Positions 1-6,981 of a stretch of DNA of 64,000 nt are shown here, one piece after another (within the stretch, counting starts at the first letter, position 1; each line of letters opens with the position of its first letter). The notes below the pieces were generated by a model, which did not search any database, was not told the origin of the DNA, and saw nothing but the letters and a program-made list of their open reading frames with translations. Source of the DNA: JAOABC01 sp041287495 (GTDB taxonomy: Bacteria > Aquificota > Aquificia > Aquificales > Hydrogenothermaceae); contig JBEULE010000034.1 in the NCBI GenBank assembly GCA_041287495.1, positions 106,708 through 170,707 of the forward strand. Direction: 5' to 3'. The translations under genes and the position numbers were made by a program.

Positions 1-231
1 CTCATCTTTTGATACATTCTCTTTTTTTAATACAGCCTCAAAATCCACATCGAGATAAACATAAAATACCTTTTGAACTTCCCTTATATAAACAATATCC
101 CCATTTTTAAAATAAACCGCAAAATTTTTACCATCTCTCTCTATTACTAAAATTCCATCTTTTTTATCTTTCCTCAAAACCTGGAATATATCAACAAAAT
201 TAAATATCCTTAAATCTCCGGCTATAGCCAT
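1..231 (-). CDS. DUF4388 (PATAN-like) domain protein, C-terminus beyond window
   Basis: The first 77 codons read MAIAGDLRIFNFVDIFQVLR and continue with a DGILVIERDGK stretch and FKNGDIVYI, the pattern of the DUF4388 domain (phi-G-x-L-x-x-hhxhhQ-hhx-hhK-x-G-hLxh). In that family the domain is often part of response regulators or stands beside roadblock and GTPase genes. The ATG at 231 has a GGAG six bases upstream and follows the stop of the roadblock gene after 3 bases, so the two are surely co-transcribed. The gene runs off the left edge, so any further domain is unseen. Role: probably a protein-interaction part of a signalling module (inference). Confidence 0.7.
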   Translation of the reverse strand, partial: MAIAGDLRIFNFVDIFQVLRKDKKDGILVIERDGKNFAVYFKNGDIVYIREVQKVFYVYLDVDFEAVLKKENVSKDE

Positions 232-234
232 ACT

Positions 235-594
235 TTACTCCAATTCACTCTCTAATTTCTTTACAGCCCTCTGTATTTCCATTAAAAGTAATCCTAATCT
301 AGCTTCTGTAGGTGCCAAAACACCAAGGACAGCAATATCCTTAACACCGGTAAATATAACATATCCTGTTGAACCTTTTATGTATAACTGTTCAAGCTGG
401 CCTTTATTAAGTTCTGCTGTAACTCTTTCTCCTAATGATAGAATAGCAGCACCCATTGCTGCAACACGATCCTCATCAACTCCGGCAGGTAAAACAGAAG
501 CTATAGCTAAACCATCAACACTTACCAAAACAGCACCTTCTGCTCCTGCATCTCTAACAAGATTTTCGAGAACATCGTAATACTTAACAGCCAT
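235..594 (-). CDS. Roadblock/LC7 domain protein
   Basis: A 119-residue protein that is a single roadblock/LC7 domain: an N-terminal helix, the GAVLVSVDGLAIAS beta-hairpin (residues 20-33), a long helix with AAILSLGERV, the YVIFTGVKDIAVLGVLAP strands and a closing helix. Proteins of this size (MglB-like) act as dimeric regulators of Ras-like GTPases and of cell polarity in other bacteria. The start is ATG at 594, with GGAGG six bases before it. It sits 15 bases after the 321-residue gene and 3 bases before the DUF4388 gene in one minus-strand operon. No partner GTPase is visible; it may lie outside the left edge. Confidence 0.85.
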   Translation of the reverse strand: MAVKYYDVLENLVRDAGAEGAVLVSVDGLAIASVLPAGVDEDRVAAMGAAILSLGERVTAELNKGQLEQLYIKGSTGYVIFTGVKDIAVLGVLAPTEARLGLLLMEIQRAVKKLESELE

Positions 595-609
595 ATCTAT
601 CCTCCGATT

Positions 610-1575
610 TTATAAATTTATAAGCAGAGACTTTACATTCTCGACAAATTCATTTCTACGTTTCTCAACAGTAATCTCTTCGGCTAAAACCTGTATAAAC
701 TTTAAAATTTCAAATTTTGTAATGTTCCTTGTTTTAAAATACTCTTCTCTCTTCTTTTTAAAAAGGAACATTCCAAATGGACCTATATTTTTGATAAACT
801 CACTTCTTATTTTATTGAATATCTCTTCTGTATTTATAAGATTTTCTTCTGAAACTTCTTCTCTCTTTGAAATAATTTCTTCTAATGATGGACTTTCTAA
901 AGTATCTTCTTTAGCTGATACAGGTTGATCTTCTGCTTTTGTTAGTAATATCTCCTCTAAAGATGGGGATTCATAAGAGTTTTCTTCTTTTTTGGTAGAC
1001 AATATATCTTCAAGAGGTGGCTGATTTAACTCTTCTTTCTGTTCTTCTTGCTTAAATGAAAGAGCCTTTTCTAATTCGCTAACGCTTCCTTCTATAAGAA
1101 AATCTTCCGGATAATCTTGTTTAAAAGCTTTTTCTCCAAGTGGTATAATTTCTTTTTTAACCTCTATAGCTTCTTCTGTTTGAGGGGTTTGAACTTTTTG
1201 AAGATATATTTCTTTTAATTGGTCTTTATATTTTTTTATCTCTTTTGCTAAATCAGAACCTACTATCTTTAACATAGAAAAATTTGGCTTTCCAATATTG
1301 ATCATACCTATGGAAAGCTCCTCATTTACATAATAAACGAAAAGTGAGCAATCTTTACCTTCTGAAAATAGAAACTCTTCTTTGAAGTTTGGTAGTATCT
1401 CATTTAGTTCAAGTGATTTTCTAATGAGTCTACCAAAAGATAAACGAAGTTTTTCAGATTTTGAAGAAGTCCTAGAAATAATCTCCGTATCTTTTATAAA
1501 TATACCTATATAGTATAGGTTAACATCTTTGTAAGCCTTGTTTATAAGGTTAAGGACTTCCTCAGGTAATTCCAT
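610..1575 (-). CDS. Two-domain protein: divergent roadblock-like N-terminus, repeated linear motifs, helical C-terminus
   Basis: Unrecognised by name. Residues 10-118 follow the strand/helix order of the neighbouring roadblock protein (IGIFIKDTEII, a long amphipathic helix, CSLFVYYVNEELSIGMINI, final helix), so a divergent roadblock fold is inferred. Residues 130-245 are acidic and low in complexity and hold three copies of a short motif: PPLEDILSTK (186), SPSLEEILLTK (203) and SPSLEEIISKR (228). Residues 248-321 are a basic helical module containing FIKNIGPFGMFLF. ATG 1575 follows AGGGG at a good distance. Gene order suggests it works with the HAMP and roadblock proteins on either side. Confidence 0.6.
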   Translation of the reverse strand: MELPEEVLNLINKAYKDVNLYYIGIFIKDTEIISRTSSKSEKLRLSFGRLIRKSLELNEILPNFKEEFLFSEGKDCSLFVYYVNEELSIGMINIGKPNFSMLKIVGSDLAKEIKKYKDQLKEIYLQKVQTPQTEEAIEVKKEIIPLGEKAFKQDYPEDFLIEGSVSELEKALSFKQEEQKEELNQPPLEDILSTKKEENSYESPSLEEILLTKAEDQPVSAKEDTLESPSLEEIISKREEVSEENLINTEEIFNKIRSEFIKNIGPFGMFLFKKKREEYFKTRNITKFEILKFIQVLAEEITVEKRRNEFVENVKSLLINL

Positions 1576-1587
1576 ATATTCATCCCC

Positions 1588-1977
1588 TTAGAGTTCTCCT
1601 TTCTCAAGTTTTTCCATTATTGTTCTCATGCTTATTCTCATTCTTTCAAATGAATCTGCTAATTCTTCTAACTCATCTCCAGTTTTCTCTACTTTTATTT
1701 CATAATCAAGATTTCCCATACTAACTTCATTCATACCCTTAGAAACTTCTCTTAATTTACTTATCACAATCTTTTCTACAAATATTCTTATACCAAATAC
1801 AGGAATCAAAAACATTATTTGGGATACAACTATTGAAATTAATGCTTTTCTAAGTATATCCGGGTCCGAAGAAAAAAGAACAAACACAATGGCTCCCACA
1901 AATATAGCTCCTATGAAAGACCCTCCAAGAACTATTAAGAAAATTTTATTTAGTACAGATCCTCTTTTATCTACCAT
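1588..1977 (-). CDS. Small membrane protein with HAMP domain
   Basis: About 129 residues. Two hydrophobic segments (roughly residues 10-33 and 44-66) are followed by a HAMP domain whose connector and second helix are seen in VSKGMNEVSMGNLDYEIKV and DELEELADSFERMRISM. There is no kinase, cyclase or methyl-accepting output domain; the chain ends after the HAMP helix at KLEKGEL. Stand-alone HAMP proteins are uncommon and could pass a membrane signal to the adjacent roadblock-like protein (inference). An in-frame ATG lies at 1992, but its own codons hold GGAGG; that site is spaced 8 bases from ATG 1977, which is therefore the chosen start. Confidence 0.75.
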   Translation of the reverse strand: MVDKRGSVLNKIFLIVLGGSFIGAIFVGAIVFVLFSSDPDILRKALISIVVSQIMFLIPVFGIRIFVEKIVISKLREVSKGMNEVSMGNLDYEIKVEKTGDELEELADSFERMRISMRTIMEKLEKGEL

Positions 1978-2005
1978 ATTCCTCGCCTCCATTTTTTAGT
2001 CTTTT

Positions 2006-2542
2006 TTAATCTTTCGGTTTAGCTATTGTAAATTTTAAAAATGTCAAAATCAAGCCTGAAACGATAATTATATTCATCATATTAAGTCCGGAGGAGATTT
2101 TATGGAAAGTGTCAAATTTTTCTTTCATATTTTTTGCAGCTTCTATATGATTCTCTTGGATTAAACTGTAATACTCAAGTATAAACGATTTGGCAGTTGG
2201 ATATATGGCTCTATCAAGAGCCATCCCTATGATAACAAACAGTCCAACCAATATAAGAAAAAGCTTTAATTTTTTTATAGCTTCTTTATCTAAGTAACTA
2301 TAAATACCTATAAGTGTGTAAATTAAAATTCCACTGATCCACTGCATCTTAAAGTAATAAGGAAATATCAGATTCATAATAGAACCGGCTAACTTACTAT
2401 CCAGATTTGAAAACAAAACTGGCCCTACAAAGAAGGTAAAGAAAACCATCCCCCCAAAAAGGAGGGATAATATCATATAAGTCAATCCTAAAATATATTT
2501 ATCCCACAATCTCCAATCCGCTAAAGAAAAATGGAATTTCAT
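2006..2542 (-). CDS. DUF4149 family integral membrane protein
   Basis: 178 residues with four hydrophobic segments (about 18-42, 67-84, 92-110 and 150-168). The LSLLFGGMVFFTFFVGPVLF stretch matches the start of the DUF4149/TMEM205-like family, whose function is unknown. The ATG at 2542 overlaps the end of ndk by 44 bases and has no clear Shine-Dalgarno, so translation is probably coupled to ndk. The position of the first membrane segment argues against a later start. It is followed after 28 bases by the HAMP protein gene. Confidence 0.65.
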   Translation of the reverse strand: MKFHFSLADWRLWDKYILGLTYMILSLLFGGMVFFTFFVGPVLFSNLDSKLAGSIMNLIFPYYFKMQWISGILIYTLIGIYSYLDKEAIKKLKLFLILVGLFVIIGMALDRAIYPTAKSFILEYYSLIQENHIEAAKNMKEKFDTFHKISSGLNMMNIIIVSGLILTFLKFTIAKPKD

Positions 2543-2915
2543 ATGCTGCTGACTCTGTAGAATCTGATCCGTGTACTGCGTTTTCTCCTATGTTACTACC
2601 ATAGAGCTTTCTCAATGTGCCTTCTTCTGCTTTTGAAGGGTCGGTAGCTCCCATTATCTGTCTGACTCTTGAAATTGCATTCTCACCTTCTAAAACCATT
2701 GCAACTATAGGTCCGGAAGACATAAACTCACAAAGTTCGTTATAAAAAGGTCTATCTTTATGAACTATGTAAAATCTTCCGGCTTCTTCTTTTGAAAGTT
2801 TCACTTTTTTTAATGCAACGATTTTAAAACCTTCATCTTCAAATCTTGAGATTATCTTTCCTGCTACGTTTTTCTTAACGGCATCTGGTTTTATTAGAAC
2901 TAAGGTTCTTTCCAC
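2499..2915 (-). CDS. ndk: Nucleoside diphosphate kinase
   Basis: Transfers the gamma phosphate of ATP to nucleoside diphosphates. The 138-residue chain has family-typical length, starts ERTLVLIKPDAV and carries the catalytic His in ENAVHGSDS (H115). Arg and Thr residues of the nucleotide site are seen in RQIMGATDPSKA. The start is GTG at 2915, with AGGAGG seven bases upstream; an upstream in-frame extension to 2993 crosses the promoter and is not used. It is the first gene of the minus-strand operon that continues into the DUF4149, HAMP and roadblock genes, and it is divergent from the aldolase gene. Confidence 0.95.
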   Translation of the reverse strand: MERTLVLIKPDAVKKNVAGKIISRFEDEGFKIVALKKVKLSKEEAGRFYIVHKDRPFYNELCEFMSSGPIVAMVLEGENAISRVRQIMGATDPSKAEEGTLRKLYGSNIGENAVHGSDSTESAAYEIPFFFSGLEIVG

Positions 2916-2938
2916 GGAAAACCTCCTTGTTTGATTTT

Positions 2939-2958
2939 CCTCTATTATAGCATAGAGG
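2939..2958. promoter_or_regulatory. Perfect 7-bp inverted repeat over the ndk -10
   Basis: CCTCTAT, six bases, ATAGAGG. The dyad covers the ndk -10 hexamer and lies upstream of the aldolase promoter, in the only 93 bases between the two divergent genes. It could be an operator controlling both directions. No T-tract follows on either strand, so a terminator is unlikely. Confidence 0.4.
2944..2952 (-). promoter_or_regulatory. Extended -10 promoter of ndk operon
   Basis: Read on the minus strand the element is TGCTATAAT, a perfect extended -10. A TTAACA that could act as -35 lies 19 bases upstream. The predicted start is near 2937, about 22 bases before the GTG of ndk. Confidence 0.6.
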
Positions 2959-2968
2959 AATGTTTGTG

Positions 2969-2977
2969 TGTTAAAAT
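2969..2977 (+). promoter_or_regulatory. Probable promoter of the aldolase-FBPase operon
   Basis: TGTTAAAAT is an extended -10 of the TGnTAAAAT form. No good -35 is seen at the proper distance. It would start transcription near 2984 and leave room for the GGGAGG ribosome site at 2997-3002 before ATG 3009. Confidence 0.4.
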
Positions 2978-3008
2978 TTTTTTCAAAATTCAAAAGGGAG
3001 GCATCATA

Positions 3009-4427
3009 ATGGCTAAAATTTTTGGATCAGTTGAAGAATTAAACAGTTCTATTGAAGATGTTGTTAAGATTAGTAATGGTAAAGTTCAGATTTTAGATGA
3101 ATCAAAACTAAGAAACGAAGTTATAGATGATCTTGTTTACACGGCTGTGTTTTCTGATGATTACTCTTTAAAAGAGGAAGTTAAATATTTAATAAGAGAG
3201 ATTGCAAATGAGTTTGGAGCTGTTGCTTCATCTATACATGATTTATATATGGCTATGGGAAGAGGAGAGACAAAGAATTTTACAACTCCTGCTGTTAATA
3301 TAAGAGGAATGACTTATGATATAGCAAGGAGGATGTTTAAAGTTGCAATGAAGAATGATATAGGAGCATTTATCTTTGAGATAGCAAAGTCTGAGATAGA
3401 ATACACATACCAAAGACCATCAGAGTATGCTGCCTGTGTTCTTGCTGCTGCGATAAAAGAAGGATATAGAGGACCGGTATTTATACAGGGAGACCACTTT
3501 CAGTTTTCTGCAAAAAAATATTTTGAAAATCCGGAGAAGGAACTTAACTCTATAAAGGAGCTTACAAAAGAGGCTGTAGATGCCGGATTTTACAACATAG
3601 ATATAGACCCTTCCACTCTCGTTGATTACTCACAACCTACTTTAAAACAACAGCAGTATCACAACTATCTAAACACCGCTAAGATGACAGATTTTATAAG
3701 GGAGATACAGCCGCAAGGTATAGATATATCTGTCGGGGCTGAGATAGGACATATAGGTGGTAAAAACTCAACTGTGGAAGAGTTTGAGGCATTCATGGAA
3801 GGATATCTTGAGACTTTAACAAAAAAGCCAGGAATATCAAAAATCTCAGTTCAAACTGGAACAGAGCACGGTGGAATACCACTTCCCGATGGAACAGTTG
3901 CAAAAGTAAAACTTGATTTTGAGGTTTTAAGAAGTATTGGTGAAGTTGCAAGGAAAAAGTATGGACTTTCAGGAACAGTCCAACATGGAGCATCAACCTT
4001 ACCTGAAGAATTTTTTGATAAATTCCCTCAAAATAACTGCTCTGAGATACATCTGGCAACTGGCTTTCAAAATATTATGTTTGATTTAGCTCCGGAAAGT
4101 TTTAAGGAGGAGATATACAGGTTTATAGAGGAGAACTTTAAAGATGAGTGGAAAGAAGGAATGACAAGGGAGCAGTTTTTATACAAATCAAGAAAGAGAG
4201 GTTTAGGACCTTTCAAATATCAATGGTGGACTTTAGAGAATAAAGAGGAAATTTTAGACGCCATAGAGAAAAAGTTTGAGTTTCTATTTGAAAAACTCAA
4301 TGTTTTCGGAACAAAAGAATATACGGATAAATACATAAAACTTATAAAGATGCCTTATGTAAAAGGCTCTACAAAAGACGTTAAACAGAAAGCAAAAGAT
4401 ATAAAACTTGAAGCAGGAGCAGATTAA
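3009..4427 (+). CDS. fba: Class II fructose-bisphosphate aldolase, long form
   Basis: Interconverts fructose 1,6-bisphosphate with dihydroxyacetone phosphate and glyceraldehyde 3-phosphate. The class II metal-site motifs appear in order: GDHFQF, the GAEIGHIGGKNS segment, TGTEHGGIPLPDG and VQHGASTLPEEFF. At 472 residues it is about 100 longer than classical FbaA, with extra N-terminal (first 90 residues) and C-terminal helical parts, so it belongs to a divergent branch. Start ATG 3009 with GGGAGG 6 bases upstream; a longer frame from 2931 runs through the promoter and is rejected. FBPase two genes downstream points to a gluconeogenic role. A related ketose-bisphosphate substrate cannot be excluded. 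Confidence 0.85.
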   Translation: MAKIFGSVEELNSSIEDVVKISNGKVQILDESKLRNEVIDDLVYTAVFSDDYSLKEEVKYLIREIANEFGAVASSIHDLYMAMGRGETKNFTTPAVNIRGMTYDIARRMFKVAMKNDIGAFIFEIAKSEIEYTYQRPSEYAACVLAAAIKEGYRGPVFIQGDHFQFSAKKYFENPEKELNSIKELTKEAVDAGFYNIDIDPSTLVDYSQPTLKQQQYHNYLNTAKMTDFIREIQPQGIDISVGAEIGHIGGKNSTVEEFEAFMEGYLETLTKKPGISKISVQTGTEHGGIPLPDGTVAKVKLDFEVLRSIGEVARKKYGLSGTVQHGASTLPEEFFDKFPQNNCSEIHLATGFQNIMFDLAPESFKEEIYRFIEENFKDEWKEGMTREQFLYKSRKRGLGPFKYQWWTLENKEEILDAIEKKFEFLFEKLNVFGTKEYTDKYIKLIKMPYVKGSTKDVKQKAKDIKLEAGAD

Positions 4428-4943
4428 TTGAGTCTTGATAAACAGATAAAAGCTATAAAAGAGATACACTCTGAGTTTAAAAAAGCCGGTGTTAAACACC
4501 GGCCTATTATCGTAGGAAAGTTTGCCTTGACTCTATACACCCAAGGAATGTATCCGGCAAATATTATCTCTCTCCTATATCCTGACTTACCTCTACTTGA
4601 AAAAATTCTTACAGAACTTGGTTATAAAAAGTTTGCAGATTTATGGATAAGAGATGATATAAACGTAGAGGTAAGTAAAGACTTTTATCTGTTAACCGGA
4701 ACCATAAATCAGATAGAAGTAGATAGAGAGGAAATCCTCAATGTTATATCTATTGAAGATCTTATAGTTGATATGATGAAATTCTGTGTAGAGGGTGATG
4801 AGATTGTTTGCGAGCTTGTTAAAATGATTATCAGATCATACTACCAGTTTATAGATTTTCATTATCTTTATCAGAGGATTACAGATAAAAGAATGATTCC
4901 ATTTATAAAAGAGTATAAAAAATCAGCAGAGGGAGTGAAATGA
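4428..4943 (+). CDS. Unknown protein, possibly a degenerate nucleotidyltransferase fold
   Basis: 171 residues, not confidently recognised. VGKFALTLYTQG (residues 29-40), NVEV (79-82) and ISIEDLIVDMM (108-118) occur in the order seen in DUF6036-type minimal nucleotidyltransferases, but the GS...DxD catalytic acids are missing, so activity is doubtful. Start TTG 4428 directly follows the aldolase stop, with AGGAG eight bases upstream inside the aldolase gene. Its end overlaps the fbp ATG by 4 bases. Being locked between aldolase and FBPase suggests co-regulation with gluconeogenesis; its job is unknown. Confidence 0.6.
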   Translation: MSLDKQIKAIKEIHSEFKKAGVKHRPIIVGKFALTLYTQGMYPANIISLLYPDLPLLEKILTELGYKKFADLWIRDDINVEVSKDFYLLTGTINQIEVDREEILNVISIEDLIVDMMKFCVEGDEIVCELVKMIIRSYYQFIDFHYLYQRITDKRMIPFIKEYKKSAEGVK

Positions 4944-5911
4944 AGAAGTTAGGAATGGATTTAAACAGCTTTATTTTAGATCAAGAGAGAAAATTTCCAA
5001 ATGCAACAGGCTCACTATCAAGAGCTCTGGTAGCAATAGAGTCTGCTACCAAGGTAATAGCTTCCCACATTAGAATGGCAGGGCTTGTAGATATACTTGG
5101 GAAAGCCGAAAAAACAAACATTCAAGGTGAAGATGTCCAAAAGTTAGATGAACTTGCTAACAATTTACTGATTGAGTATTTATCTTCAAGTGGTGAATTT
5201 TTTGCCCTCGTATCAGAAGAACTTGACGAACCTATATTTCCACCAGAAGGTAAAGATGCAAAGTATATTATAGCTTTTGACCCTCTTGATGGTTCTTCTA
5301 ACATTGATGTTAATGTAAGTATAGGGACTATATTCTCAATACACAGAAGAATAAATTCAGATATCTCTGACTTTTTACAAGAAGGATACAAACAGGTTGC
5401 AGCTGGATATGTAGTTTATGGTTCTTCAACAATGTTTGTCCTTTCTACCGGCAGTGGAGTTAATGGTTTTACATTAGACCCTTCTGTTGGTATGTTTTTA
5501 CTGTCCCATCCGGATATAAAAGTTCCGGAAAAAGGGAAGATATACTCTTTTAATGAATCAAATATAAAAAAATGGGAGCCCCAATCGCTTGTAAGTTATG
5601 TTGAAGCACTGAAAGAAGAAGGTTACACTTCAAGATACATAGGCTCAATGGTTGCAGATGTCCACAGGACATTGATAAAAGGAGGTGTATTTGCTTATCC
5701 GGCAGATACAAAAAATAAAAATGGTAAATTGAGACTACTCTATGAAGCTTCTCCTATGGCATTTTTGATAACTCAGGCAGGTGGTATGGCAACTACAGGT
5801 AGAGAAGATATTTTAAATGTAAAACCAACTGATATACACCAGAGAGTTCCTGTTTTTCTTGGAAGTAAAAAGGAGATTCAGCAACTTCTATCCTTTATAA
5901 AAAATGGATAA
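4940..5911 (+). CDS. fbp: Fructose-1,6-bisphosphatase class I
   Basis: Hydrolyses fructose 1,6-bisphosphate to fructose 6-phosphate, the committed gluconeogenic step. The metal and substrate site DPLDGSSN lies at residues 114-121, the acidic pair in SEELDEP at 92-98, and the C-terminal LLYEASPMAFLITQAGG is the family signature. The 323-residue length is typical. The ATG overlaps the preceding stop in an ATGA, with GGGAGTGAA just upstream. Overlap with crcB downstream is 8 bases. An autotroph using a reductive carbon cycle needs this step to build hexoses; the aldolase in the same operon supports that role. Confidence 0.96.
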   Translation: MKKLGMDLNSFILDQERKFPNATGSLSRALVAIESATKVIASHIRMAGLVDILGKAEKTNIQGEDVQKLDELANNLLIEYLSSSGEFFALVSEELDEPIFPPEGKDAKYIIAFDPLDGSSNIDVNVSIGTIFSIHRRINSDISDFLQEGYKQVAAGYVVYGSSTMFVLSTGSGVNGFTLDPSVGMFLLSHPDIKVPEKGKIYSFNESNIKKWEPQSLVSYVEALKEEGYTSRYIGSMVADVHRTLIKGGVFAYPADTKNKNGKLRLLYEASPMAFLITQAGGMATTGREDILNVKPTDIHQRVPVFLGSKKEIQQLLSFIKNG

Positions 5912-6281
5912 ATATGTGGTTATTGCAATAGGTGGCTCCATAGGAGCCATCTTAAGGTTTTTAACCGGTGTTTATAGTGAAGAATTTTTCGGAAAATATC
6001 TACCTTATGGAACATTAATAGTAAATGTAGTTGGTTCTTTTATACTCTCTTTCTTTATGATACTTTTTCTAAAAAAGTTATCATTAGACCCTCTTTGGAA
6101 ACTTTTTGTAGCTGTTGGTTTTTGTGGTAGTTTTACTACTTTTTCTTCTGTAACATACGAAACTTTGGTAATGTTTATAGAAGGAGAGTACTTGAAGGCA
6201 ATTTTAAATGTGTCTCTAAACTTTTTCTTATCTTTTCTGTCTGCAATCTTTGGTATGCTTCTTGCAAGATTATTAGTCTGA
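5904..6281 (+). CDS. crcB: CrcB/Fluc fluoride channel
   Basis: A 125-residue protein with four hydrophobic segments. GGSIGAILRF (10-19), GTLIVNVVGSF with N41, and GFCGSFTTFSS (72-82) are the signature sequences of fluoride-exporting channels, which work as antiparallel dimers. The ATG at 5904 lies inside fbp and has no ribosome site of its own, so coupling to fbp is likely. Fluoride inhibits phosphoryl-transfer enzymes, which may explain the placement, but that is inference. No fluoride riboswitch precedes it since the gene is internal to the operon. Confidence 0.93.
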   Translation: MDKYVVIAIGGSIGAILRFLTGVYSEEFFGKYLPYGTLIVNVVGSFILSFFMILFLKKLSLDPLWKLFVAVGFCGSFTTFSSVTYETLVMFIEGEYLKAILNVSLNFFLSFLSAIFGMLLARLLV

Positions 6282-6316
6282 TGAAAAAGATATTTCGTCA
6301 AATCAAAAAACCTAAT

Positions 6317-6322
6317 TATAAT
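6317..6322 (+). promoter_or_regulatory. Candidate -10 upstream of the 190-residue gene
   Basis: TATAAT in the 108-base gap after crcB. The sequence 17 bases upstream (TTCGTC) is a poor -35. Transcription would start near 6329 and leave a leader of about 60 bases. Confidence 0.3.
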
Positions 6323-6389
6323 CATACATAAAAAAGTGAAAAATTTTTATTTTATTTGATATTGTTAATAAAATTTTAAAAGGTGTAAT

Positions 6390-6962
6390 TTGTATTTAGG
6401 AGTTGAGTATCTAAAAAGTAATCTATTTATAACTTCAATTATGGATAGTAATTTAAGAGTTATACAACTTTCTCAATATACATACGAAGGCTTGCTACAC
6501 CTTTTAGAACATACAGATATATCTGTGATAGGTTTTAATTATGACTTTAATGTAAAGTTTGGATCAAGTTTATCAAATCGGATAGTTAAAGATATGTCTT
6601 CAAAGCTATATAAATATTTTGACTATAAAACTGTAGAAAGTAGAGATGATAGTTATGAAAAAGCTATAGTTTACTCTGATGTAGAGGAACTTTTTAAAAA
6701 AGTTATAAGAAAAGAGCTGATTGACGAGGACACTCCTGAGGGTTTGGAGCAGAGGATTTACAACTTACCGAAAACCGGAATAAAACTCAACAGAAATTGG
6801 ATATCAAAAGATAGGAAAATTGCTATAAAACAGTTAAACGCAGTGATTCTTTCATTTGCAGCATACAGTTATGGTGTTAGAAGTTTTGATTATATTGCAG
6901 ATGAAAATTCTTTTTATATCCTTCCTAAATATAGATATATTCCAAAAGCAAAGAGAGGGTAG
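6390..6962 (+). CDS. Unknown protein, possibly DUF429/RNase H-like fold
   Basis: 190 residues, starting at TTG 6390 with AAGGTG four bases upstream. The N-terminus YLGVEYLKSNLFITSIMD and the C-terminal ILSFAAYSYGVRSFDYIAD followed by FYILPKYRYI resemble the two ends of DUF429-type proteins (first strand with an acid, then an Ala-rich helix and a final ILP strand). The middle is divergent and the acidic residues expected of a nuclease are not clear. It converges on the DUF218 gene, 20 bases apart, with no obvious terminator between them. Confidence 0.55.
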   Translation: MYLGVEYLKSNLFITSIMDSNLRVIQLSQYTYEGLLHLLEHTDISVIGFNYDFNVKFGSSLSNRIVKDMSSKLYKYFDYKTVESRDDSYEKAIVYSDVEELFKKVIRKELIDEDTPEGLEQRIYNLPKTGIKLNRNWISKDRKIAIKQLNAVILSFAAYSYGVRSFDYIADENSFYILPKYRYIPKAKRG

Positions 6963-6981
6963 GAAGAACTCTCTGGAAATT

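Noticed and set aside
2931..3008. N-terminal extension of the aldolase to 2931
   Set aside because: It runs through the promoter region and the family-like sequence starts at MAKIF, preceded by GGGAGG.
5800..5910. Fluoride riboswitch before crcB
   Set aside because: crcB starts inside fbp and the upstream bases are coding; no pseudoknot-type aptamer is visible.
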